Part shown: positions 13,513 through 26,300 of the stretch, in pieces
How the letters are laid out: every line of letters starts with the position of its first letter
Position numbering within the stretch: the first letter of the stretch is position 1
The notes under the pieces: model-generated
What the model saw: only the letters and a program-made list of their open reading frames with translations
The model's database searches: none
What the model was told of the DNA's origin: nothing
Program-made: the position numbers and the translations under genes
NCBI RefSeq assembly: GCF_048773025.1
Contig: NC_133550.1
Location: 5,258,176 to 5,322,175, forward strand
DNA from: Camelus bactrianus
Lineage: Eukaryota; Chordata; Mammalia; Artiodactyla; Camelidae
Length of the DNA: 64,000 nucleotides
Direction of reading: 5' to 3'

Positions 13513-16501
13513 TGTTTCCAAATGCCGGTTTGAAGTTCCTGCAGTTTTCACTGTAAAACCGAGTTGGAGCTCGTACCTACCCATATATATGTAAGGATTG
13601 GAGTTTGCAAGTGAAAAGAAACTTTGTGTTCCCAACAAGCTAGGTGAAGCGCGGCTTTCACACACACTTAGCTCTCAAAACTGAGCATGTGGAGAGAATT
13701 TCGTTCATCTAGCACAAAGGGAACGGGTTGCAGGAGGAACTTTTCTCTGGTTTCTCAGTCTGTTTCCTAGTGCCAGTTTGAAGTTCCTGCAGTTTTCACT
13801 GTAAACCGAGTTGGAGCTCATACCTCCCCTTATATATGTATGGAGTGGAGTTAGCAACTGAAAAGAAATTTTGTGTTCCCAACAAGATATGTGAAGGACG
13901 GCTTTCACACACACTTATCTCTCAGTACTGAGCATGTGGAGAGACGTTCTTTCATCTAGCACAAAGGGTACAGGTCGCTGGGAAAACTTTTACTCTGGTT
14001 TCTGAGTCTGTTTCCTATTGCCGGTTTGAAGTTACTGCACTATTCACTGTAAACCCGAGTTTTAGCTCGTACCTCCCCATATATATGTATGGAGTGGAGT
14101 TTGCAACTGAAAATAAACTTTGTGTTCCCAACAAGCTAGGTGAAGGACGGCTTTCACACACACTAATCTTTCAGATCTGAGCATGTGGAGAGACGTTCGT
14201 TCATCTAGCACAAAGGGAACGGGTTGCAGGAGAAACTTTTACTCTGGTTTCTCAGTCTGTTTCCTAGCTCCGGTTTGAAGTTCCTGCAGTTTTCACTGTA
14301 AAAAGATTTGGAGCTCGTACATCCCGTATATATGTATGGATTGGAGTTTTCAAGTGAAAAGAAACTTTGTGTTTCCAACAAGCTAGGTGAAGGTCGGCTT
14401 TCACACACACTTATCTCTCAGAACTGAGCATGCAGAGAGACGTTCGTTCATCTAGCATAAAATTAACCTGATGGAGGTGAAACTTTTACTCTGGTTTCTC
14501 AGTCTGTTTCCTACTGCCAGTTTGAAATTCCTGCAGATTTCACTGTAAAACCGATTTGGTGCTCGTACCTCCCCATATATATGTATGGAGTGGAGTTTGC
14601 AAGTGAAAAGAAACTTTGTGTTCCCAACAAGGTAGGTGAAGTACGGCTTTCACACACACTTATCTCAAAGAACTGAGCATGTGGAGGTAGGTTCGTTCAT
14701 CTAGCACAAAGGGAACGGATTGCAGGAGAAACTTTTGCTCTGGTTTCTCAGTCTGTTTCCTACTGCCGGTTTGTTGTTCCTACAGTTTTCACTGTAAAAC
14801 AGAGTTGGAGCTCGTACCTCCCATATATATGGACGGAGTGGAGTTTGCAACTGAAAAGAAACTTTGTGTTCCCAACAAGCTAGTTGAAGGACGGCTTTCA
14901 CACACACTTATCTCTCAGAACTGAGCATGTGGAGAGACGTTCGTTCATCTAGCACAAAGGGAACGGGTTGCAGGAGAAACTTAACTCTGGTTTCTCATTC
15001 TGTTTCCTAGTGCCAGTTTGAACTTCCTGCAGTTTTCACTGTAAAACCGATTTGGAGCTCGTACTTCCCCATATATATGTATGGAATGGAGTTTGCAAAT
15101 GAAAAGAAACTTTGTGTTCCCAACAAGCTAGGTGAAGGACGGCTTTCACACACACTTTTCTCTCAGAACTGAGCATGTGGAGAGACGTTCGTTCATCTAG
15201 CACAAAGGGAAAGGGTTGCAGGGGAAACTTTTACTCTGGCTTCTCAGTCTGTTTCCTAATGCCGGTTTTAAGTTCCAGCAAGTTTTCACTGTAAAACCGA
15301 ATTGGAGCTACTACCTCCCCAAATACATGTATGGAGTGTAGTTTGCAAGTGAAAAGAAACTTTGTGTTCCCAATAAGCTAGGTGAAGGGCGGTTTTCACA
15401 CACACTTATCTCTCAGAATTGTGCATGCGGAGAGACGTTCGTTTATTTAGGACAAATGGAACGGGTTGAAGGAGAAACTTTTACTCTGGTTTCTCAGTCT
15501 GTTTCCTATTGCCGTTTTGAAGTTACTGCAGTTTTCTCTGTAAATCCGAGTTGGAGCTCATACATCCCCATATATATGTATGGAATGGAGTTTGCAAGGG
15601 AAAAGAAACTTTGTGTTCCCAACAAGCTAGCTGAAGTGCGAATTTCACACACACTTATCTCTCAGAACTGAGCATGCGGAGAGAATTTCGTTCATCTAGC
15701 ACAAAGGGAACGGTTTGCAGGAGAAACTTTTACTCTGGTTTCTCAGTCTGTTTCCTAGTGCCGGTTTGAAGTTACTGCAGTTTTCACTATAAATCCGAGT
15801 TGGAGCTCATACCTCCCCATATATATGTATGGAATGGAGTTTGCAAGTGAAAAGTAACTTTGTGTTCCCAACAAGCTAGCTGAAATTCGGCTTTCACACA
15901 CACTTATCTCTCAGAACTGAGCATGTGGAGAGACATTCGTTCATCTAGCACAAATGGAACGGGTTGCAGGAGAAACTTTTACTCTGGTTTCTCAGTCTGT
16001 TTCATAGTGCCGGTTTGAAGTTCCTACAGTTTTCACTGTAAAACCGAGTTGGAGCTCGTACCTCCCCATATATATGTATGGATTGGAGTTTGCAAGTGAA
16101 AAGAAACTTTTAGTTCCCAACAAGCTAGGTGAAGGACGGCTTTCACACACACTTATCTCTCAGAACTGAGCATGTGGAGAGAAGTTCGTTCATCTAGCAA
16201 AAAGGGAACAGGTTGCAGGAGAAACTTTTACTCTGGTTTCTCAGTCTGTTTCCTAGTGCCGTTTTGAAGTTCCTGCAGTTTACACTGTAAAAATAGTTGG
16301 AGCTCGTACATTCCCGTATATATGTATGGAGTGGAGTTTGCAAGGGAAAAGAAACTTTGTGTTCCCAACAAGCTAGGTGAAGTGCGGCTTTCACACACAC
16401 TTATCTCTCAGAACTGAGCATGCGGAGAGAATTTCGTTCATCTAGCACAAAGGGAACGGGTTGCAGGAGAAACTTTTACTCTGGTTTCTCAGTCTGTTTC
16501 C
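13513..16501 (+). repeat. 12-monomer tandem duplication, second copy (2,982 bp)
   Basis: Starts inside it are 13683, 13930, 14179, 14426, 14675, 14923, 15171, 15421, 15670, 15919, 16168 and 16416. It is entered through the chimeric monomer at 13434, whose first half matches the monomer at 16416 and whose second half (from tgtttccaaatgccgg) matches the monomer at 10451. It ends near 16,501: the monomer at 16416 carries cctagtgccgg where its partner has ccaaatgccgg. Order and orientation are unchanged, as expected from unequal exchange between misaligned sister copies. Confidence 0.92.
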
Positions 16502-18652
16502 TAGTGCCGGTTTGAAATTCCTGCACTTTTCAATGTAAAACCGAGTTGGAGCTCGTACCTCCGCATATATATGTATGGAGTGGAGTTTGCAAGTGAAAAG
16601 AAACTTTGTGTTCCCAACAAGATAGGTGAATTACGGCTTTCACACACACTTATCTCAAAGAACTGAGCAAGTGGAGGTAGGTTCATTCATCTAGCACAAA
16701 GGGAACGGGTTGCAGGAGAAACTTTTACTCTGGTTTCTCAGTCTGTTTCCTAGTGCCGGTTTGAACTTCCTGCAGTTTTCACTGTAAAACCGAGTTGGAG
16801 CTCGTACTTCCCCATATATATGTATGGAGTGGAATTTGCAAGTGAAAAGAAAATTTGTGTTCCCAACAAGCTAGGTGAAGTGCGGATTTCACACACACTT
16901 ATCTCTCAATCTGAGCATGCGGAGAGACTTTCGTTCATCTAGCACAAAGGGAAAGGGTTGCAGGAGAAACTTTTACTCTGGTTTCTCAGTCTGTTTCCTA
17001 TTGCCGGGTTGAAGTTACTGCAGTTTTCACTGTAAAACCGAGTTGGAGCTCGTACCTCACATATATATTGATGGAGTGGTGTTTACAACTGAAAAGAAAC
17101 TTTGTGTTCCCAACAAGCTAGGTGAAGGACTCCTTTCACACACACTTATCTCTCAGAACTGAGCATGTGGAGAGACTTTCATTCATCTAGCACAAAGGGA
17201 ACGGGTTGCAGGAGAAATTTTTACTCTGGTTTCTCATTCTGTTTCCTAGTGCCAATTTGAAGTTCCTGCAGTTTTCACTGTAAAACCGAGTTGGAGCTCG
17301 TACTTCCCCATATATATGTATGGAGTGGAGTTTGCAAATGAAAAGAAACTTTGTTTTCCCAACAAGCTAGGTGAAGGGCGGCTTTCACACACACTTTTCT
17401 CTCAGAACTGAGCATGTGGAGAGACGTTCGTTCATCTAGCACAAAGGGAACGGGTTGCAGGAGAAACTTTTCTCTGGTTTCTAAGTCTCTTTCCTACTGA
17501 CGGTTTGAAGTACCTGCAGTTTTCACTGTAAAATCGAGTTGGAGCTCGTAAATCCCCATATATATGTATGGAGTGGAGTTTGCAAGTGAAAAGTAACTTT
17601 GTGTTCCCAACAAGCTAGGTGAAGTATGGCTTTCACACACCCTTACTTCTCAGAACTGAGCATGTGGAGAGACGTTCGTTCATCTATCACAAAGGGAAAG
17701 GATTGCAGGAGAAACTTTTACTCTAGTTTTTCAGTCTGTTTCCTACTGCCGATTTCAAGTTCCTGCAGTTTTCACTGTAAAACCGATTTGGAGCTATTTC
17801 CTCCCCATATACATGTATGGAGTGGAGTTTGCAAGTGAAAGGAAACTTTGTGTTCCCAACAAGCTAGGTGATTGGCGGCTTTAACACACACATATCTCTC
17901 AGAACTGAGCATGCAGAGAGACGTTCGTTCATCTAGCACAATGGGAACGGGTTGCAGGAGAAAGTTTTACTCTGGTTTCTCAGTCTGTTTCCTAGTGCCG
18001 GTTTGATTTTCCTGCAGTTTTCACTGTAAAACAGAGTTGGAGCTCGTACCTCCCCATATATATGTATGGAGTGGAGTTTGCAAGTGATAAGAAACATTGT
18101 GTTCCCAACAAGCTAGGTGAACCACGGCTTTCACACACACATATCTCTCAGAACTGAGCATGTGGAGAGACGTTCTTTCATCTAGCACAAAGTGAACGGA
18201 TTGCAGGAGAAACTTTTACTCTGGTTTCTCAGTCTTTTTCCTAGTTCCGGTTTGAAGTTCCTGCAGTTTTCACTGAAAAAACGAGTTCGAGCTCATACAT
18301 CCCCGTATATATGTATGGATTGGAGTTTGCAAGTGAAAAGTAACTTTGTGTTCCCAACAAGCTAGGTGAAGGACGGCTTTCACACACCCTTATCTCTCAG
18401 AACTGAGCATGTGGAGAGACGTTCGTTCATCTAGCACAAAGGAACGGTTTGCAGGAGAAACTTTTACTCTGGTTTCTCAGTCTGTTTCCTACTGCCGGTT
18501 TGAAGTACCTGCAGTTTTCACTGTAAAATCGAGTTGGACCTCGTAACTACCCATATATATGTAGGGAGTGGATTTTGCAAGTGAAAAGAAACTTTGTGTT
18601 CACAACAAGCTAGGTGAAGTATGGCTTTCACACACCCTTACATCTCAGAACT
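16502..18652 (+). repeat. Mixed monomers (m67-m75) between higher-order blocks
   Basis: Starts are 16665, 16913, 17161, 17410, 17658, 17907, 18156 and 18405, with the tail of 16416 at the left. The monomer at 16665 carries the gtggaggtagg start that is otherwise typical of m17, but with other downstream variants. The monomers at 17410 and 17658 resemble the 7962/8211 pair (tail gaagtatgg, cacccttacttctc, then ctatcac). Those at 18156 and 18405 resemble the 7714/7962 pair. The order therefore looks like a shuffled and older version of the junction between the upstream arm and the module, with weaker similarity than the blocks on either side. I found no gene or non-satellite sequence. Confidence 0.75.
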
Positions 18653-20890
18653 GATCATGTGGAGAGACGTTCGTTCATCTATCACAAAGGGAACGTGTAG
18701 CAGGAGAAACTTTTACTCTGGTTTCTCAGTCTGTTTCCTACTGCTGGTTTGAAGTTCCTGCAGTTTTCACTGTCAAATCGATTTGGAGCTCGTACCTCCC
18801 CATATATATGTATGGAGTGGGGTTTGCAACTGAAAAGAAACTTTGTGTTCCCAACAAGCTAGGGGAAGGACGGCTATCACACACAATTATCTCTCAGAAC
18901 TGAGCATGTGGAGAGACGTTCGTTCATCTAGCAGAAAGGGAACGGGTGCAGGAGAAACTTTTACTCTGGTTTCTCATTCTGTTTCCTAGTGCTGGTTTGA
19001 AGTTCCTGAAGTTTTCACTGTAAAACCGAGATGGAGCTCGTACCTCCCCATATATATGTATGGAGTGGAGTTTGCAACTGAAAAGAAACTTTGTGTTCCC
19101 AACAAGCTAGGTGAAGGACGGCTTTCACACACAATTATCTCTCAGAACTGAGCATGTGGAGAGACGTTCGTTCATCTAGCACAAAGGGAAAGGATTGCAG
19201 GTGATACTTTTACTCTGGTTTCTCAGTCTGTTTCCTACTGCCGTTTTGAAGTACCTGCAGTTTTCACTGTAAAACCTAGTTGGAGCTAGTACCTCCCCAT
19301 ATGCATGTTTGGAGTGGAGTTTGCAAGTGAATGGTAACATTGTGTTCCCAACAAGCTAGGTGATTGGCAGCATTAACACACACGTATCTCTCAGAACTGA
19401 GCATGCAGAGAGACGTTAATTCATCAAGCACAATGGGAACGGTTTGCAGGAGAAAATTTAACTCTGCTTTCTCAGTCTGTTTCTTAGTGCCGGTTCGAAT
19501 TTACTGCTGTTTTCACTGTAAAACAGAGTTGGAGCTCTTACCTCCCCATATATATGTATCGAGTGGAGTTTGCAAGTGAAAAGAAACTTTGTGTTCCCAA
19601 CAAGCTAGTTGAAGGATGGCTTTCACACACACATATCTCTCAGAACTGAGCATGTGGAGAGACGTTCGTTCATCTAGCACAAAGTGAACGGTTTGCAGGA
19701 GAAACTTTTACTCTGGTTTCTCAGTCTGTTTCCTATTGCCGGTTTGAAGTTCCTGCAGTTTTCAATGTCAAAACGATTTGGAGCTTGTACCTCCCCATAT
19801 ATATGTATGGAGTGGAGTTTGCAACTGAAAAGAAACTTTGTGCTCCCAACAAGCTAGGTGAAGGACGGCTTTCACACACACATATCTCTCAGAACTGAGC
19901 ATGTGGAGAGACGTTCGTTCATCTAGCACAAAGGGAACGGGTGCAGGATAAATCTTTACTCTGGTTTCTCATTCTGTTTCCTAGTGCCGGTTTAAAGTTC
20001 CTGAAGTTTTCACTGTAAAACCGAGATGGAGCTCGTACCTCCCCATATATATTTATGTAATGGAGTTTGCAACTGAAAAGAAACTTTGTGTTCCCAACAA
20101 GCTAGGTGAAATACGGCTTTCACACACAATTATCTTTCAGAACTGAGCATGTGGAGAGACGTTCGTTCATCTAGCACTAAGGGAAAGGATTGCAGGTGAA
20201 ACTTTTACTCTGGTTTCTCAGTCTGTTTCCTACTGCCGATTTGAAGTACCTGCAGTTTTCACTGTAAAACCTAGTTGGAGCTAGTACCTCCCCATATGCA
20301 TGTATGGAGTGGAGTTTGCAAGTGAAATGTAACATTGTGTTCCCAACAAGCTAGGTGATTGGCAGCTTTAACACACACATATCTCTCAGAACTGAGCATG
20401 CAGAGAGACGTTCGTTCATCTAGCACAATGGGAACGGTTTGCAGGAGAAACTTTTACTCTGGTTTCTCAGTCTGTTTCCTAGTGTCGGTTTGAAGTTCCT
20501 GCAGTTTTCACTGTAAAGCCGAGTTGGAGCTAGTACCTCCCCTTATATATGTATGGAGTGGAGTTTGCAACTGAAAAGAAACTTTGTGTTCCCACAAGCT
20601 AGGTGAAGGACGGCTTTCACACACACTTAGCTCTCAGAACTGAGCATGCGGAGAGAATTTCGTTCATCTAGCACAAAGGGAACGGTTTGCAGGAGAAACT
20701 TTTACTCTGGTTTCTCAGTCTGTTTCCTAGTGCCGGTTTGAAGTTCCTGCAGTTTTCACTGTAAAACCGAGTTGGAGCTCATACCTCCCCATATATATGT
20801 ATGGAGTGGAGTTTGCAACTGAAAAGAAACTTTGTGTTCCCAACAAGCTAGGTCAGGGACGGCTTTCACACACACTTATCTCTCAGAACT
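18653..20890 (+). repeat. Region with a 4-monomer rhythm (m76-m84)
   Basis: Starts are 18653, 18902, 19150, 19399, 19648, 19897, 20145, 20394 and 20642. A cycle of subtypes is visible: gggtgcagg (18902), aaaggattgcaggtg with tgattggcagc (19150), gcagagag (19399), then a gtggagag or gcggagag monomer. It repeats at 19897/20145/20394/20642 after about 995 bp and starts again at 20891/21139. The 5725/5973 pair carries the same first two subtypes. The first monomer (18653, gatcatg with ctatcac) is a relative of m1. Identity between turns is lower than in the 12-monomer duplications, so this looks like an older, partly decayed higher-order unit. Confidence 0.72.
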
Positions 20891-23375
20891 GAGCATGTGG
20901 AGAGACGTTCGTTCATCTAGCACAAAGGGAACAGGTGCAGGAGAAACTTTTACTCTGATTTCTCATACTGTTTCATAGTGCCGGTTTGAAGTTCCTGAAA
21001 TTTTCACTGTAAAACCGAGATCGAGCTCGTACCTCCAGAAATATATGTATGGAGAGGAGTTTGCAACTGAAAAGAAACTTTGTGTTCCCAACAAGCTAGG
21101 TGAAGGACGGCTTTCACACACAATTATCTCTCAGAACTGAGCATGTGGAGAGACGTTCGTTCATCTAGCACAAAGGGAAAGTATTGCAGATGAAACTTTT
21201 ACTCTGGTTTCTCAGTCTGTTTCCTACTGCCGGTTTGAAGTACCTGCAGTTTTCACTGTAAAACCTAGTTGGAGCTAGTACCTCCCCATAAGCATGTATG
21301 GAGTGGAGTTTGCAAGTGAAAGGTAACATTGTGTTCCCAACAAGCTAGGTGATTGGCAGCTTTAACACACACATATCTCTCAGAACTGAGCATGTGGAGA
21401 GACGTTCGTTCATCTAGCACAAAGTGAAAGGGTTGCATGTGAAACTTTTACTCTGGTTTCTCAGTCTTTTTCTTAGTGCCTGTTAGAAGATACTGCAGTT
21501 TTCACTTTAAAACCGAGTTGGAGCTCGTACCTCCCCATATATATGTATGAAGTGGAGTTTGCAACTGAAAAGAAACTTTGTGTTCCCAACAAGATAGGTG
21601 AAGGACGGCTTTCACACACACTAATCCCTCAGAACTGAGCATGAGGAGAGACCTTTGTTCATGTATCACAAAGGGACGAGTTGCAGGAGAAACTTTTACT
21701 CTGGTTTCTCAGTCTGTTTCCTAGAGCCGGTTTGAAGTTCCTGCAGTTTTCACTGTAAATACGACTTGGATCTCGTACTTCCCCTTATATATGTATGGAG
21801 TGGAGTTTGCAAGTGAAAAGAAACTTTGTGTTCCCTACAAGCTAGTTGAAGCACGGCTTTCACACACACATATCTCTCAGAAGTGAGCATGTGGAGAGAC
21901 TTTCGTTCATCTAGCACAAATGGAACGGGTTGCATGTGAAACTTTTACTCTGGTTTCTCAGTCTGTTTCCTAGTGCCAGTTTGATATTCCTGCAATTTTC
22001 ACTGTAAAACCGAGTTGGAGCTAGTACTTCCCCTTATATATGTATGGAGTGGAGTTTGCATGTGAAAAGAAACTTTGTGTTCCTAACAAGCTAGGTGAGT
22101 GGCGGCTTTAACACACACATATCTCTCAGAACTGAGCATGCAGAGAGACGTTCGTTCATCTAGCACAATGGGAACGGGTTGCAGGAGAAACTTTTACTCT
22201 GGTTTCTCATTCTGTTTCCTAGTGTCGGTTTGAAGTTACTGCAGTTTTCACTGTAAAACAGAGTTGGAGCTCGTACCTCCCCATATATATGTATGGAGTG
22301 GAGTTTGCAAGTGAAAAGAAATTTGTGTTCCCAACAAGCTAGGTGAAGCACGGGTTTCACACACACATATCTCTCAGAAGTGAGCATGTGGAGAGACATT
22401 CGTTAATCTAGCACAAAGGGAACGGGTTGCATGTGAAACTTTTACTCTGGTTTCTCAGTCTGTTTCCTAGTGCCGGTTTGATATTCCTGCAGTTTTCACT
22501 GTAAAACCGAGTTGGAGCTAGTACCTCCCCATATATATGTATGGAGTGGAGTTTGCAACTGAAAAGAAACTTTGTGTACCCACAAGCTAGGTTAAGGACG
22601 GCTTTCACACACACTTAGCTCTCAGAACTTAGCATGCGGAGAGACTTTCGTTCATCTAGCACAAAGGGAACGGTTTGCAGGAGAAAATTTACTCTGGTTT
22701 CTCAGTCTGTTTCCTAGTGCCGGTTTGAAGTTCCTGCAGTTTTCACTGAAAAAACCGAGTTGGAGCTAGTACCTCCCCATATACATGTATGGAGTGGAGT
22801 TTGAAAGTTAAAGGAAACTTTGTGTTCCCAACAAGCTTGGTGAAGGACGGCTTTAACACACACTAATCTCTCAGAACTGAGCATGTGGAGAGACGTTCTT
22901 TATCTAGCACAAAGGTAACAGGTTGCTGGAGAAACTTTTACTCTGGTTTCTCTGTCTTTTTCCTAGTTCCTTTTTGAAGTTACTGCAGTTTTCACTGAAA
23001 AAACGAGTTCGAGCTCGTACATCCCCGTATATATATATGGAGTGGAGTTTGCAAGTGAAAAGAAGCTTTGTGTTCCTAACAAGCTAGGTGAAGGACGGCT
23101 TTCACACACACTTATCTCTCAGAACTGAGCATGTGGAGAGACGTTCGTTCATCTAGCACAAAGGGAACGGTTTGCATGAGAAACTTTTACTCTGGTTTCT
23201 AAGTCTGTTTCCAACTGCCGGTTGGAAGTACCTGCAGTTTTTACTGTAAAATCGAGTTGGAGCTCCTAACTCCCCATATATATGTAGGGAGTGAAGTTTG
23301 CAAGTGAAAAGAAACTTTGTGTTCCCAACAAGCTAGGTGAAGTATGGCTTTCACACACCCTTACTTCTCAGAACT
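20891..23375 (+). repeat. Ten-monomer upstream arm (m85-m94) of the 15.2-kb duplication, copy B
   Basis: Starts are 20891, 21139, 21388, 21637, 21885, 22134, 22382, 22630, 22879 and 23127. It matches 5,725-8,210 at about 15,166 bp for the first four monomers. It then has two monomers (21885, 22134) not present in copy A, after which two chimeric monomers (22382 and 22630) absorb two others, so the spacing returns to 15,165 bp by 23127. The monomer at 22382 starts like 6719 and ends like 6968; that at 22630 starts like 7216 and ends like 7465. Confidence 0.83.
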
Positions 23376-26300
23376 GATCATGTGGAGAGACGTTCGTTCA
23401 TCTATCACAAAGGGAACGTGTTGCAGGAGAAACTTTTACTCTGGTTTCTCAGTCTGTTTCCTACTGCCGGTTTGAATTTCCTGCAGTTTTCACTGTCAAA
23501 CTGATTTGGAGCTCGTACCTCCCCATATATATGTATGGAGTGAAGTTTGAATCTGAAAAGAAACTTTGTGTTCCCAACAAGCTAGGTGAAGGACGGCTTT
23601 CACACACAAATATCTCTCAGATCTGAGCATGTGGAGAGACGTTCGTTCATCTAGCACAAAGGGAACGGATTGCAGGAGAATCTTTTACTCTGGTTTCTCA
23701 GTCTGTTTCCTACTGCCGGTTGGAAGTACCTGCAGTTTTCACTGTAAAACCTAGTTGGAGCTAGTACCTCCCCATATGCATGAATGGAGTGGAGTTTGCA
23801 AGTGAAAGGTAACTTTGTGTTCCCAACAAGCTAGGTGATTGGCGGCTTTAACACACACATATCTCTCAGAACTGAGCATGCAGAGAGACGTTCGTTCATC
23901 TAGCAAAATATTAACGGGTTGCAGGGGAAATTTTACTCTGGTTTCTCAGTCTGTTTCCTAGTGCCGGTTTGAAGTTACTGCAGTTTTCACTATAAAACAG
24001 TTTGGAGCTCGTACCTCCCTATATATATGTATGGAGTGGAGTTTGCAAGTGAAAAGAAACTTTGTGTTCCCAACAAGCTAGGTGAAGCACGGCTTTCACA
24101 CACACGTATCTCTCAGAACTGAGTATGTGGAGAGACGTTCGTTCATCTAGCACAAAGTGAACGGGTTTCATGTGAAACTATTACTCTGGTTTCTCAGTCT
24201 GTTTCCTAGAGCCGGTTTGATTTTCCTGCAGTTTTCACTGTAAAACCGATTTGGAGCTAGTACCTCCACATATATATGTATGGAGTGGAGTTTGCATGTG
24301 AAAAGAAACTTTGGGTTCCCAACAAGGTAGGTGAAGTACGGCTTTCACACACACTTATCTCTCAGAATTGAGTATGTGGAGAGACGTTCGTTCATCTAGC
24401 ACAAAGGGAACGGATTGCAGGAGAATCTTTTACTCTGGTTTCTCAGGATTTTTTCTACTGCCGGTTTGAAGTTCCAGCTGTTTTCACTGTAAAACCGAGT
24501 TGGAGCTAGTACCTCCCCATATATATGTATGGAGTGGAGTTTGCAAGTGAAAAGAAACTTTGTGTTCCCAACAAGCTAGGTGAAGGGCAGCTTTCACACA
24601 CAATTATCTCTCAGAACTGAGCATGTGGAGAGGCTTTCGTTCATCTAGCACAAAGGGAACGTGTTGCTGGGGAAACTTTTACTCTGGTTTCTCAGTCTTT
24701 TTCTTAGTGCCTGTTAGAAGACACTGCACTTTTCACTGTAAAACCGAGTTGGAGCTCGTACCTCCCCATATATATGTATGAAGTGGAGTTTGCAACTGAA
24801 AAGAAAATTTGTGTTCCCAACAAGCTAGGTGAAGGACGGCTTTCACACACACATATCTCTCAGAACTGAGCATGTGGAGAGAAGTTCGTTCATCTAGCAA
24901 AAATATAACGGTTTGCAGGAGAAACTTTTACTCTGATTTCTCAGTCTGTTTCCTACTGCCGGTTTGAAGTTCCTGCAGTTTTCACTGTAAAACAGAGTTG
25001 GAGCTAGAACCTCCCCATATATATGTGTGGAGTGGAGTTTGCAACTGAAAAGAAACTTTGTGTTCCCAACAAGCTAGCCGAAGTGCGGCTTTCACACACA
25101 CATATCTCTCAGAACTGAGCATGTGGTGAGACGTTCGTTCATCTAGCACAAAGGGAGCGGATTGCAGGAGAAACTTTTACACTGGTTTCTCAGTCTGTTT
25201 CCTACTGCCGGGTTGAAGTTCCTGCAGGTTTCACTGTTAAACCGATTTGGAGCTAGTACCTTAGCATACATATGTATGGAATGGAGTTTGCAAGTGAAAA
25301 GAAACTTTGGGTTCCCAACAAGCTAGTTGAAGGACGGCTTTCACACACATTTATCTCTCAGAACTGAGCATGTGGAGAGACGTTCGTTCATCTAGCAGAA
25401 AGGGAACGGGTACCAGGAGAAACATTTACTATGGTTTCTCAGTCTGTTTCCTAGTGCTTGTTTGAAGTTACTGCAGTGTACACTGTAAAGCCGAGTTGGA
25501 GCTCGTACCTCCCCATATATACGTATGGAGTGGAGTTTGCAAGTGAAAGAATCTTTGTGTTCCCAACAAGCTAGGTGAAGGACGGCTTTCACACACACTT
25601 ATCTCTCAGAACTGAGCATGTGGAGAGACGTTCTTTCATCTAGCAAAAGGGAACGGGTTGCAGGAGAAACTTTTACTCTGGTTTCTCAGTCTGTTTCCTA
25701 GTGCTGGTTTGAAATTAGTGCATTTTTCACTGTAAAACCGAGTTGGACCTCGTACCTCCCCATATATATGTAAGGAGTGGAGTTTGCAAGTGAAAAGAAA
25801 CTTTGTGTTCCCAACAAGCTAGGTGAAGCGCGGCTTTCACACACACTTAGCTCTCAGAACTGAGCATGTGGAGAGAATTTCGTTCATCTAGCACAAAGGG
25901 AACGGGTTGCTGGAGGAACTTTTCTCTGGTTTCTCAGTCTGTTTCCTAGTGCCAGTTTGAAGTTCCTGCAGTTTTTACTGTAAACCGAGTTGGAGCTCAT
26001 ACCTCCCCTTATATATGTATGGAGTGGAGTTAGCAACTGAAAAGAAATTTTGTGTTCCCAACAAGATATGTGAAGGACGGCTTTCACACACACTTATCTC
26101 TCAGTACTGAGCATGTGGAGAGACGTTCTTTCATCTAGCACAAAGGGTACAGGTCGCTGGGAAAACTTTTACTCTGGTTTCTGAGTCTGTTTCCTATTGC
26201 CGGTTTGAAGTTACTGCACTATTCAATGTAAACCCGAGTTGGAGCTCGTACCTCCCCATATATATGTATGGAGTGGAGTTTGCAACTGAAAATAAACTTT

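Larger units (their letters stand above)
8211..13518 (+). repeat. Module copy 2 (m34-m55)
   Basis: Starts are 8211, 8460, 8709, 8958, 9207, 9456, 9705, 9953, 10202, 10451, 10701, 10948, 11197, 11444, 11693, 11941, 12189, 12439, 12688, 12937, 13186 and 13434. It matches copy 1 monomer by monomer at an offset of 8,206 bp (33 monomers), falling to about 7,710 bp because two copy-1 monomers (503 and 1746) are absent. The monomer at 9456 is a fusion of the copy-1 monomers at 1497 and 1746. The segment from about 10,520 onward is the first copy of a 2,982-bp tandem duplication. The monomers at 12937 and 13186 differ from those at the matching place in copy 1. Confidence 0.87.
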
